A stretch of 64,000 nucleotides of DNA from Antedon mediterranea. Its lineage: Eukaryota; Echinodermata; Crinoidea; Comatulida; Antedonidae. Shown in pieces: positions 13,062 to 24,281 of this stretch (positions within the stretch are counted from its first letter, which is position 1; the number at the start of each line of letters is the position of its first letter). Under the pieces are notes generated by a model. It did not search any database. It was not told the DNA's origin and saw only the letters and a program-made list of their open reading frames with translations. A program made the translations under genes and the position numbers. The stretch spans positions 3,725,001 to 3,789,000 of the forward strand of contig NC_092674.1 in NCBI RefSeq assembly GCF_964355755.1. The letters are read 5' to 3'.

Positions 13062-13539
13062 AGGAGGTATATTCAGAGCGTCATTCTGACGACTGGGAGC
13101 GCATTCTCTCTCTACTTCTCTACGGAGCGCCATTTATGCCTTTATTAACTTCAATAATAGAAATAGTACTACGGTAACTGCTCAAGTGGACCCAATTTAG
13201 CACCAGGGTAGCACAGTGATATAAAATAGAAATAAAAGTCACTACTTTTAATATCGTTTTGTATATACCCATATCACAAACTGAAACATCTTGGCATTCA
13301 CATTGATTCAAATTTATCTTTTTCTTTTCATGTCAATAAACTCCGTTCCAAACTGGGCTTGTCCATCTCCATCTAGTATCGCGTACTCGGTCATTTCATT
13401 AATAAACACACATCCATACTCCTCTATAACACTATAATCCTCCCACACATTGACTATTGATGTAGTGTTTGGGGAATCAGATCGAATATTGACCGAATAC
13501 AGACCATTCAAAATAGAGCACTTCGCATTTAATATCCTT

Positions 13540-13900
13540 AAAGCTCATCCTCTCACACCAACTAACATTTACAACACCTTAAGTCTTCATACAGTCCAAG
13601 ATCGCATGCATCTACAACTGCCTTGCCTAAAGGTCTGCAAATGGTCTTGCTCCAGAATACCTTGCCCTGCGTCTTGCCAGAATTCCAAATCATCGATGTA
13701 CCCGAAGTGTCAGTGAGAGGAAATTTGTCGTCCCTTTCCCTAAAACTGAAACTTTTAAGAACAGCTTCATCTATAGAGCACCAACATACCTGAATTTGCT
13801 ACCCACCAAACTAAGAAATGAGGTAACAATAAATAATTTTAAGTCTGCTCTAAAAAAAAATGTTATCCCAAAAGAAAAAACCCAACGTTTTTTTTTTAAT
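13540..13900 (+). mobile_element. Degenerate 3' end of a non-LTR (LINE) reverse transcriptase ORF
   Basis: Translation with one frameshift near 13640 gives HTVQDRMHLQL, then NGLAPEYLALRLARIPNH, and from 13715 onward FVVPFPKTETFKNSFIYRAP and LLPTKLRNEVTINNFKSALK. This order (GLAPEYL, F+NSF.YRAP, LP..LRN, FKSALKK) is typical of the C-terminal tail of LINE ORF2 proteins. It is a truncated fossil with no catalytic domain in the window. Confidence 0.7.
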
Positions 13901-15683
13901 GTCTGTATATGCTGTTTAGGGTCACCCTCACAAAATAAGGTTTAACAAAAAAATAAAATAGAAATAAAGTCACTAAATTTTAATATCTGTTCGTATGTTA
14001 ATACAATGTGCTTAAGTGAACCCAATTTGGCCCCACACAGTGATATAAAATAGAAATAAAGTCACTAAATTTTAATATCTTTTCGTATAAAACACTGTGC
14101 TCAATTAAGTGGACACAGTTTGGTACCAGGGGAGCAGTGATATGAAATAGAAATGAAGTCACTCAAGTTTCAATCTTTTCGTATGTTAATACACTGTGCT
14201 CAAGTGGACCCAATTTGGCGCCAGTGAATTTTTTTTTTAAATGGAAAATAATGAATAATGTTTTTCTTTTATTTTGAAAGAGAGATATTTTGAGGATTGT
14301 AAATGTCAAGTGGAACTTTTTTTAAATCAGAAACAAAGTTGCATGGCATTATTTTCCATTAAATAGACTGCCATAAAACCTTGAAAAGAGGCCCATGTGC
14401 TCCTTCATTTTTAGTACTCTTGGGTGGGCTTCTTTTCCACATGGAGTTCTTTTCGAGATTACTTTTGTAAACTAAAGGAGGGGAGTTTCTAGATTCCCGC
14501 CCGGAAAATTGTATCTTTACATGATTTGAATTTCTAATAAAGATAAACAAAATCAAAATGTAACCTTTAAATTCAATTTTGTGGCGTGTTCACCGCGTAG
14601 GACTAACAATACCATCTTCCCCATTAAACCTGCACAAACTCATTTGCATAACAACGCAGGGCTTACCAAACTGTTTAAAATAGCTACAAGGTCCCTAGAA
14701 ATGACACCTATTGTATTTTGAAACATGATATATAAGAGTCTTCACTACCCCACCATGATTGGGGCTGAGCAAAGACAGTTTTGAAAAAAAAATTATTGAA
14801 ATATGAAATTAAATATTAAGTCTCCAGTTAAGGTAGAGCTAAGAATGAAAGCTGAGTCCCCAGAAATTATGAAACGAAATATAAAAGTCATTAGGACCAG
14901 CCATACAATGGTGATTGTTTCCTAAGTGTGAGACATGCACGGGAATTCAACAAATTATGAAATACAAACAGAGCTAGCACACAAAAGCCTACTTACTAAT
15001 TTTAATATTTCTATAATTTAGAAAACAATTAGATTTATCATATCACCTTTGATAATAATGTTAAATTTCAACTATCCAGATGCGAATTTTAGCTTGGGTT
15101 TTGAAAAAAATCGACTTCATAAATGCTTCAATTTCGAAGATCTGCTTAAAACATATTTATTTATTTATTTATTCTGCCATAAACTTTTATTCACAACATA
15201 ATATCAGTAGGCCTATGAAACGGATATTTAAAAATACACTATAATGTGTAACGGTAGAATTATAATTATAATGTAAAAGATTAACAAAATAAAAATTGAA
15301 CAGTGTTGTGTGTTGATCGCGAATAACTAACAATACCATCTTTCCCACAGCACATGTGCACACTCATTTGCATAACAAACGCACGGCATACCAAACTACG
15401 ATGAGATAAAATTAATTCTCTTCTAAACACGTAACGAAGAGAATTCCCATTTTTAACATTAAAATAAATTGAGGGCGCTAAACATAAAATTTATACCATC
15501 AAAGCAGTTGGCGTGAGCCAAAAAATAAAGATGGTAAATGTGCTCTCCCTGCCAGCACTATAGGCCCTGTCACATCACCAGATGCATTGATGTTGTCGCC
15601 TCATGATGTGTGGTGGAAAGGGGGGACGTCTGATCTGTGAACCCCAAACACAGTGGCTCGCATAGCCTTAACTCTATTCCACC

Positions 15684-15755
15684 GACCAGCGTGGGACTCG
15701 AACCCACGACATACGTGTTGTTAACACGACGCTCAGACGACTGAGCTAACTGATC
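15684..15755 (-). tRNA. tRNA-Val(AAC)-like sequence, possibly a SINE head
   Basis: The 72 nt on the minus strand fold as a cloverleaf: 7-bp acceptor stem (GATCAGT/GCTGGTC, with G-T pairs), 4-bp D stem GCTC/GAGC, anticodon stem with one mismatch around loop TTAACAA (anticodon AAC, Val), 5-nt variable loop, and a perfect T arm GTGGG-TTCGAGT-CCCAC. Against a functional gene: it lies inside a mobile element, the anticodon stem is imperfect, there is no clear T-run terminator just downstream, and it continues into gtggaatagagttaagg as a SINE would. Confidence 0.5.
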
Positions 15756-15846
15756 ATTTTGGTTTTAGCAAGGTTAATAGGATATTTATGACTTAATGAT
15801 CAATTACGTAATACACGTATAAATTGACTATTATCAGCTTTTCAGT

Positions 15847-15932
15847 CATGTACTTGGTGGCGTAACGGGTAATGCTCAGTTTTGAGTGCTATCGGCTGGG
15901 GTTCGAACCTCGACGGATATTTTTTTTTTTTT
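15847..15932 (+). other. Second tRNA-like sequence ending in a T-run
   Basis: It contains a box-A-like tggcgtaacggg and an excellent box B, ggttcgaacct, at 15900-15910, followed by about a dozen T residues from 15920. The stems do not pair well, so it is a tRNA-derived pseudogene or SINE rather than a working tRNA. The T-run would act as a polymerase III terminator. Confidence 0.5.
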
Positions 15933-16487
15933 AATAGAGATTTGTGACACTGTATTGTCGAACATGGTACCATACCGGTAGGTATTCAAATATGCTTAAT
16001 ACGAAAAGATATTAAGATTCAGTGACTTATTTCTATTTTATATCACTGTGCTCCACTGGCTCTAAGTTGGGTCCACTTGAGCACAGTGTATTAACATACG
16101 AAAAGATAATAAAATTCCGTGAATTATTTCTATTTTATATCACTGTGCTCCACTGGCTCTAAGTTGGGTCCACTTGAGCACAGTGTATTAACATACGAAA
16201 AGATTTTAACATTCAGTAACTTATTTCTATTTTATATCAATGTCCTTCCCTGGTACCAAATTGGGTCCACTTGAGTACAGTGTATTAAAATACGAAAAGG
16301 TATTAAAATTCAGTGACTTATTTCTATTTTATATCACTGTGCTCCACTGGTGCTAAATTTGGTCCACTGAACCAGTTACCGTAGTACTATTTCTATTTCG
16401 GAAGTAAATAAAGGCATAAATGGCGCTCCGTAGAAGTAGAGAATGCTCGATCGTCGAAATGACGGTCTGAATATACCTCACGTCAGT

Positions 16488-16929
16488 CAACGTATTTTTA
16501 AGTATGTAGAGGGCAATTTATACTTTAATATTCATAAAAAAATGATACAGTGAGTAACAATAAAACAATACATTTAATAATAATGTACTTAAGTTAGCAC
16601 GTGGTATAGGCTAAGCCTAATAAATACATATAAAGTACAATACTTGCTAAAGTAAGAAAGTATAATGCAATCACCAATAAAAAGCAAACAAAAACAAGAC
16701 AAAAGTTGAATTTTTGACATTTATTTCACATATTTTAATGTTTATGTTAAAAACATCACCCACCCATCCGGTGACCTGTGCACCATGGTATAAACTTAGT
16801 GTGTAAGGTTTCACTTAAACAAACAATAAAGAACAAACATTTCAATATGATTATACCATCATTATTTATTAACCGTCGACCTTTATTTTTTTCCTTTCAG
16901 CAACGCTCTCATGGCCGCCTGACACCAAC
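16488..16929. other. Upstream spacer of esterase A
   Basis: AT-rich leader region. From about 16800 it shows the words acaaacaataaagaacaaac and ctttattttt...cctttc, which are shared with the leaders of copies B to D, so the duplicated unit starts at least 130 bp upstream of the ATG. No other feature was recognised. Confidence 0.5.
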
Positions 16930-19119
16930 ATGGGGAAGCTCCTAACAACAATAATTGTTGTGGCTGGGATACTATCCGCCTTTTACGTCTATATACCAGT
17001 GCCCGAGGATCTTGAGAATCCGTGGGTATTCAGGCTGCTTGGTTGTCTAGTACGGTGTATGCATTGGATTGTAAGTAGGCTACAAAAACAGCGTGTACTA
17101 AACTATAGCACTCACTATAGGGTAGTAGGCTATTATAAGTTCTTTGGCTATACTGTGACATACTACTAAACTAACCGGAGGATGGTTTGACCCTTGACCC
17201 ACGCTCGATTCAAACCGCTTGGAATACCCATCTAGCGCAGTTTATATGTATTATTGATTGTAGGCTTAGAAATTCACTGCCAGTCAATACTGCTATGTAA
17301 ATGGAAATTATTTTACATGCAATAAGCCAGGCCCAAGGAGGTAATTGGCGCAATAAAGCACACATCAGTGAGTGACCCTGAAGCAGTACAGTAGAGTCAG
17401 CTGCAGCTAGCTCAGTAATTATCGCATCGGTGCACACACACACCCTAAACATGCGCAGTAGGTACGATTTTTCTATACACTTTCGACCAATCGGTTACTG
17501 ACATACCACATCGAGCTTCTAATCTTCTGTCGATGAATTTACTTATATGTAACTTTTCTTTGCAACAAATAGTCAATAAATGTGCTTACTGTATTTGTTT
17601 ACTGTTTATAAATTATTAATATATTTCCAATCGATTTTTCCAAATAGATGTACTATGAAGTCAAATACACGGACGTTTCTTCTGGGTTATTTGCCGATCG
17701 ACTACAGTTTCCTATGCCAGAAAATAACAATAACTCATTGACAGTGACCACGACTGAGTTTGACGGTGTTCGTGTCATTTTATTCCAACCTAACCTACCT
17801 ACCAGCAAAGAAGACCAGTTACTACCAGCTATTGTCTATTTTCATGGCGGAGGCTTTGTTTTGGGCAATCCGGGTAGGTTGAACAGAAAGAAGAAACCCG
17901 TTGTGCTTTCTGTAATGAAATATATTATAATTAATTATTTATTAAATGCCTTTTGTTATCATTGCAGATATTATGTATAAAGTAACACAGCGCATGTGCG
18001 TGGAACTACAAGCGGTAGTGGCATCTGTGGAGTAAGAGTTTTTCTTTTTTTTTTATTTTAAAAAGTGTAGCCTAAAACGTTTTTAGAAATCGTGAGTCCT
18101 GTACTAATTACTAAACCAGTTTGTTCGGAATAAACCCATCTATACAGACTACATCGCTGCGAAAAATACCACCAGTACTGTGTATTATTACATATTCCGC
18201 GGTGTCTGTTAAAAGGCGTGGAACTGTACGTGTCGCAGCCACAGATAAACTATTTGATCTCCTGAGCTGAGCATAATGTTGTTACTATTGCCTTAGTTTA
18301 ATTTCTTCCTTCTCTTACAGCTACCGACTTGCACCAAAGTACAAGTTTCCAGCAGCATTTGAAGACTCGCTGAAGGCAACAAAATGGCTCCTTACCAACG
18401 CAAAGAAGTACAGCGTAGACGCCAGAAAAGTTGCGATAGCTGGGGACAGCGCGGGAGGTTTATTATCGGCTGCTGTCAGTCAATTCATAAAAGATGACCT
18501 CAATGTTCCGAATCTTTTATTTCAAGCTTTAATTTATCCAACCGCGCAGCAGATTGATGTCAATCTACCGAGCACTCAGCAGTACCACGCCATATTTGGC
18601 AACAGAGGTATTGTGTGTAAACATGATATGGCAATGTTCATAGGACTATATGCCTTTGGTGAATTCAGACAAGACTACTACGATGCATTCATGACGGGTA
18701 CATTGACGTCACGTGAGTTCAGAGAGACGTCAGAGTTGATGCAGTACATTGATCATGACGTCATATTGAAGTCTGGCGTTCGATCCAGACATTACGTAAA
18801 ACCAACGTCACAGACAGACAACTCTAAATTGTGGCACGACCTAAAAGATGTCTTATTGGATGTACGTATGTCGCCGTTGTTAAGGAAAGACATGTCCGGT
18901 CTACCCCCAGCTTGGATAGCAACTTGTGAATACGACCCTATACGAGATGATGGCATATTGTACGCACATCGACTCAAGAATGACGGCGTACACGTGAGCT
19001 TTAAGAATTACGAAAAGGGGTTTCATGGTGCTTGGATGTCAGAGTTCAATTTGGTTGTTTATAATGAAATGATGACAGATTTTATGGTTTTCGCTAAAGA
19101 GTATATAAAACCCAAATAA
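16930..19119 (+). CDS. AADAC: AADAC-like serine esterase, copy A (4 exons, 409 aa)
   Basis: Exons 16930-17070, 17648-17873, 17968-18031 and 18321-19119 join in phase (0, 1, 2), each with GT...AG. The start ATG opens a hydrophobic signal anchor (KLLTTIIVVAGILSAFYVYI) followed by PVPEDLENPW, the N-terminal pattern of vertebrate AADAC, so the protein is probably a type II ER membrane enzyme facing the lumen. Oxyanion-hole motif HGGGF at residues 113-117. Nucleophile motif GDSAGG with Ser187, acid Asp349 in EYDPIRDDG, and His379 in GFHGAW; spacing matches AADAC almost exactly. The family hydrolyses esters and amides (arylacetamides, acylglycerols). The AATAAA overlapping the stop codon may be the polyadenylation signal. 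Expected substrate in this animal is unknown. Confidence 0.9.
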
Positions 19120-20215
19120 AGAATGTGTGTTAATTAGCTAAAAACCATCAATGTTATTTATTTGTTAATATGAACCAAATATTTTCACTATGGAAACTAC
19201 GTGTGACGTGTCGGGGGTCGTCGCCTGCTATTTTTTAGGGGTCCGATACTCGGAAGGGGGTGGGGTAGGGTGGTTGGTGGAAATGGACAATGCAAAAGAT
19301 TATAGGACGTCAAATTAAGTTCAGTACTATATTTCACCATGTTTACCCCTACCCCCTACCCCCTACGCCCTACCGGGCCTTAAAAATCCTATCCGCTCCG
19401 CCACACGGGAGTGGGGGGGACCGCACATCCTCTACCCGATAGAAAAGGCAGCGTTTTATATCTCAGTTTGATTTATTCCCTATTAGTACCGTAATTCGTC
19501 AACGAAAATAGCACAAGATAGCATATACAATACTGAAACAACAGTTGTATTTGTTGTCTATCATTAATGTTGTTTTTCGAAATACAATGTTAATTTGAAT
19601 ATTTTTACATTGTACGATTTTTATTATATATATTTTTTTCTAAATCTTCTGATTTTTTTCCTAAAGGGGGCTCTTTGGAAATAAGTCCTTTATAACTATA
19701 ACTAACTTTCATCTTCCATTGACTATCCTTTGTATCTCGTTTGTTGCCGATGTGTAAGTTGGTTTAAATGTATTGTTTTATTAATCTATTTAATGAATAA
19801 AATTCAATAAAAAATAAATTTAATAATAAGTGAAGAAGAATTAAAATAATAGGCCCTAATGTACAATATTTTATAAAAAGGAAAATCTTTTTAAACTAAT
19901 GTTTAAATGTTTTATTGTGTAATGTTATTATGCAAATAAAATAAAATGAAAATTTGTGCTTACATTTTTTTTGTATCCAATATTTTACACAGAGGCGCCA
20001 CAAAAGAGGTGCAACCACCTTAGCTTCCTCTCATTTCAAATTTCGTTAATGCATTTTCTATTTAATTTGGAAAACCGGCCGGATTAACAGATCATTTATT
20101 TAAAGCTCTTTTTTACACGCTGTAATAAAACAATAAATCATTTAATGAATTAATGGTTGCTTAACAGTGATAAGTAAAATGATATCTCTATACGACGTTA
20201 ATGGGATAACACTTA
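19120..20215. other. Spacer between esterases A and B
   Basis: It begins with a G-rich stretch (about 19248-19290, runs of three to five G) that has counterparts downstream of copies B and C. A C-rich run follows at 19340-19380. The rest is AT-rich. No gene is supported. Confidence 0.5.
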
Positions 20216-20395
20216 TAAAGCTATGTCTACACTATCAAACTTTATGTGACAAAATAAAAGGGGATGTGCCCATATTATATGGACATGATGATGTCATATC
20301 ACTATACCATATTTTGGCATATCACTCACAATCGTAGTTGGTCACATTACATTTTTTTTGTCACATAAAGTTTCAGTGTAGACAGAGAGCTTTAA
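20216..20395. mobile_element. M1 MITE copy 6
   Basis: Left end taaagctatgtctacactatc; right end cagtgtagacagagagcttt. It sits about 220 bp upstream of the copy B start and is absent from the leaders of A, C and D, so it post-dates the duplication. Confidence 0.75.
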
Positions 20396-20615
20396 AAGAC
20401 GTCGGATCAGACTCTTTAACAGTTCCATAAAATGACAACAAAAAGCGTTGTTTTTGACATTCATTTAGTGGTAGGTGAATATTAAAAACTTCCCACCATC
20501 ATGATCTGTGCACCGTGTCACAAAACAAACAATAAAGATTCAATTGATATGATTAAAACCGGCGGGGTCATTTTTGTCTGATTCCTCCCGCCAATCGCTC
20601 GCCGGTGCTGCAGAC

Positions 20616-23041
20616 ATGGGGAAGCTCCTAACAACAATAATTCATTAATTGTCGTGGCTGGGATACTATCCGCTTTCTACTTCTATGTTCCAGTGCCCGA
20701 TGATCTTGAGAATCCTTGGATATTCAGATTGACGAGTTGTTGGATGCGCTTTATGCAAAGTATTGTAAGTAGGTGGATCATAGATAAACCGCTACAACGC
20801 AATACTTATATAGACATTATTGATTGTAGGCCTAGGTACCAGTCAATCAACACTTTAAATGGAATGAATGTTTGCTTATTAAATATTAGGCAATAAAAAG
20901 TTGCAATACAAAAGGCGGGTCCTAGATAGAGGGCGGCTCAGAAAATAGTAATTATTTTGTCTCATCGGTGCCAATGATAATACTAATAGCCTTCGGCTTA
21001 TTACATCTATCTGATCGGCGGTGCACCATGTCCAGTTACGCGCGCGCCCAGTAGTACCGATAAACATGAGCACGAAGAGTTATATTCAATGACACACATT
21101 CGACCAATCGCTGGTTGACGTTTTTGTTGAATTGGCGACGATTACTTTATTATTTAACTTTTCTTTGACACAACAATTTGCTTATGTTTTATTATTTTAA
21201 TGCATTAATATTTACAGTTACCGTAAACCGATACAGAATAGCCAGTACCGTAACGCATAGGCCAATGCCCCTGGTTTAGGAACCCTAAGTAAAGCCTGTT
21301 TTCCTGTCAACGTTATTCGACGCTCGTCGTTGACCGTTAACAGTTCAACGACGATCGTTTTAAAACGATCAAGTTGAAATGATACCGATAGCGAGTACCT
21401 TTTCCTGTAAATCGTTAACATTTCAATGTTTACGTAGATGATCGCCGATTATTGTTAACGATAGCGTCGACTAACGTCGACAGGAAAACAGGCGGTTTTT
21501 TTTATAGCCTTTTTCGACATATTTTAAAGCCTTGATGCATCTGGACACTGCTCAGGGGCCCCCATAAGCTCCGATGTCCCTGGGCTTAGCCAGTGAGTAT
21601 CGGTATACTAATAATATTTTCAATGATTTCCAAATAGATGTATTATGAGGCCAAATACTCGGACGTTTTTTCTGGCTTATTTGCCGATCGACTGATGAAG
21701 GTTCCTATGCCAGAAAATAACAATGACTCATTGACAGTGACCACGACTGAGTTTGACGGTGTTCGTGTCATTTTATTCCAACCTAACTTACCAACCACCA
21801 AAGAAGATCAGTTACTACCAGCTATTGTCTATTTCCATGGCGGAGGATTTGTCTTGGGAAATCCCGGTAGGTCGAATCAAAAGAAACCCGCTGTGCTATG
21901 CTTTCTTTAATTAAAGAATTGTCTATTTCTTGGGCGCCATTATATGCTAATAAAATGTAAATATTTTTTATGTTACAGAAATTATGTTTGGAGTAACACA
22001 GCGCATGTGCGTGGAACTAAAAGCGGTAGTGGCATCTGTAGAGTGAGAATTGTTTTTATTGCAAGAAGTGTAGCCTAAAAAGGTTTCTGTTGGTTTGGAA
22101 TCGTGGATCATGTAAACTTAGCATTACCAACCAACCAGTTCGGAATAGGCATCTTAAGACATCATCACAGAATGTAGACCCTTTCTTTTAAAAGTCCAAA
22201 CACCTGGTTATAGCTTTAATGTTCTCCCTTCTCTTACAGCTACCGACTTGCACCAAAGTACAAGTTTCCTACAGCATTTGAAGACTCGCTGAAGGCAACA
22301 AAATGGCTTCTTACCAACGCAAAAAAGTACAGCGTAGACGCTAGAAAAGTAGCGGTAGCTGGGGACAGCGCGGGAGGTTTATTATCGGCTGCTGTTAGCC
22401 AGTCTATAAAAGACGACAGCTCTGTTCCTGATATTTTATTTCAAGCTTTAATTTACCCAAGCACGCAGCAAATTGACGTCAATCTACCGAGCACTCAGCA
22501 GTACCACGCCATATTTGGCAACAGAGGTATTTTGTGTAAACATGATATGGCAATGTTCATAGGACTATATGCATTTGGTGAATTCAGACAAGACTACTAC
22601 GATGCATTCATGACGGGTACATTAACGTCACGTGAGTTCAGAGAGACGTCAGAGTTGATGCAGTACGTTGATCATGACATCATATTATTGAAGTCCGGTG
22701 TTCGATCCAGGTATTACATAAAATCAACGTCACAGGCCGACAACTCTAAATTGTGGAAAGACGTAAAAGATGTCTTATTGGATGTTCGCATGTCACCGTT
22801 GCTAAGAAAAGACATGAGCGGTCTACCCCCAGCTTGGATAGCAACTTGTGAATATGACCCTATACGAGATGATGGCATATTGTACGCACATCGACTCAAG
22901 AATGACGGCGTACGTGTGAGCTTAAAGAATTATGAAAAGGGGGTTCATGGCTCTTGGGTGTCAGTATTCAATTTAGTTGTTTACAATGAAATGATGACAG
23001 ATTTTATGGTTTTCGCCAAAGAGTATATAAACCCCAAGTAA
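20616..23041 (+). pseudogene. AADAC-like esterase, copy B, with frameshifted first exon
   Basis: Exons by homology: exon 1 about 20616-20768, then 21638-21866, 21979-22042 and 22240-23041. Exons 2 to 4 are open and in phase and retain HGGGF, GDSAGG, the EYDP acid and a catalytic His in GVHGSW. Compared with copy A, exon 1 has eight extra bases (cattaatt, a local duplication) after the ninth codon, so the ATG at 20616 reads MGKLLTTIIH and stops. The frame carrying AGILSAFYFYVPVPDDLENP has no ATG in reach. Either the gene has lost its signal anchor, an upstream start or splice bypasses the lesion, or the base call is wrong. One codon is inserted in exon 2 (LMK) and one in exon 4 (ILLK). The near-intact body suggests a young defect. 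Confidence 0.75.
21236..21605. mobile_element. R3 repeat copy in intron 1 of copy B
   Basis: It begins near accgtaacgcataggccaatgc with cccctggtttaggaa and ends near cataagctccgatgtccctgggcttagccagtgag. It matches copies at 32331-32525 and 40885-41405. The middle contains a long imperfect palindrome of cgatcgtt and cgtcgac words (21300-21480) that the other copies lack. Confidence 0.6.
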
Positions 23042-23534
23042 AGAATTTGTGTTAATTACAACTGCCAATCCTTGAGATATTGAGAATACCGGATAAATTA
23101 CATTATTTAATATATGAACCAAATAAGTGTTTATGTCAATGTGGATGGGCGTCGCCAGCAATTTTGTTTTAGGGGTCCGATACTCGGAGTGGGTTAGCGG
23201 GAGGGGGAGGGGGAGAGTTGTGGGTTAGGGGGTTAGGTTAGGGGTTTTTGCTGAAATTGGACAATGCAACAGATTAAGGACGTCAAATTAAGCTACTTCA
23301 ATGCTTTACTTCAATTATACTGAAACAACAAATTGCATTTGTTGTCTATTCACAGCAATAAAATGTTGATTTGAATATTATAAATATTTTTAACTTGTGC
23401 TTACGATTTTTCAAATATATTCTTTTCTTCAAATTGTATTTCTTTTTTTTCCCTAAATCTTCTGTTTCTCCCCCTATATAATCTTTATGATGTTTTTTTT
23501 AACAATAACAATTATCACTGTATACTTTTTTCTA
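23042..23534. other. 3' spacer of copy B with G-rich tract
   Basis: At 23190-23255 the plus strand has repeated runs of G interleaved with TTAGG words (ggttagggggttaggttagggg), able in principle to form G-quadruplexes. The remainder is AT-rich. No gene. Confidence 0.5.
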
Positions 23535-23682
23535 TGTTTCCCATTGGACGTAACGCAACGCAAGTGAATTGACCAATCACAAGCGATGGCTTATTCGCTT
23601 GTGATTGCTAACTGTCTATAACTTCGCTTGCCATTGGTTATACGCTTACGTTGCGTTTACGTCCTAGTGGGAACCAAGCTTA
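23535..23682. mobile_element. M2 MITE, copy 1
   Basis: M2 denotes elements with ends of the form TTAAGCTTGGTTCCCACTAG and subterminal acgcaacg repeats. This copy reads cccattggacgtaacgcaacg at the left and cgtcctagtgggaaccaagctt at the right, around a palindromic core with cttattcgcttgtgattg. No coding potential. Confidence 0.65.
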
Positions 23683-23838
23683 AAGCGTGGTTCCCACTAG
23701 AACGCAACGCAGCGACGCAAAATCTCGTAGCGATGTTTGCAGCACTGTTACGTCGTCGGTTCCCACTCCTTGTGATTCACAATACAACACTTTGCATCGA
23801 TACGTCGCTGCGTTACGTTGCGTTCTAGTGGGAACAAC
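23681..23838. mobile_element. M2 MITE, copy 2, abutting copy 1
   Basis: It starts taaagcgtggttcccactag immediately at the end of copy 1 and ends cgttctagtgggaac. The interior differs (gatgtttgcagcactgttacg), matching the inner element at 38775-38971. The head-to-tail arrangement suggests insertion into the end of copy 1. Confidence 0.65.
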
Positions 23839-24281
23839 GCAATCACACACATGGATTATCCGGACATGTCTTGTACTCAACTCACATGCGTTGCGCATGT
23901 GTCCAAGTGAAACACAAATCAGCAAACTTAATTTTTTTTAAAGTCTCAATCAATCTTGGATTTAAGGAATCAATATCTCTTCGCGTACAAAGAACCATAA
24001 TGCTTCTAATGTTATTAGGCCTAATTATTTAATTTGTCTGCGTATTTAATCCGAAATGTAGGCCTACGCTTTCTGTCAATTACTTACAAATCGGCCTTCG
24101 ACTCTCCCTGGCCTTGCCTCAGTCCTCTCCTAAGCCCACCAACCCAACAAAAACTGGCTAGGCTACATAGTCCTGTGGTACGCCGCGTTACACTAAAGAA
24201 CAAACATTATACTATCAATAACCGGCGTCTATTCTTTTCTCCTTTCCCGCCAAATCGCTCGCCGGTGCTGCAGACATCAAC

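Larger units (their letters stand above)
13062..16487. mobile_element. Foldback (TU-like) element with structured inverted ends
   Basis: The outer ends are inverted copies: left gaggtatattcagagcgtca at about 13071, and at about 16480 the reverse complement of gaggtatattcagaccgtca. Both run inward through ctacggagcgccatttatgcc. Each arm then carries tandem units of about 100 bp with the words cactgtgctcaagtggaccc and gaaataaagtcact (left arm 13180-14230, right arm 15985-16400, inverted). Long terminal inverted repeats built from tandem subrepeats define foldback elements such as the sea urchin TU family. The interior holds a LINE fragment, a direct repeat (14581-14671 versus 15304-15400) and two tRNA-like sequences. 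No transposase frame was found, so it is probably non-autonomous. Confidence 0.65.
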
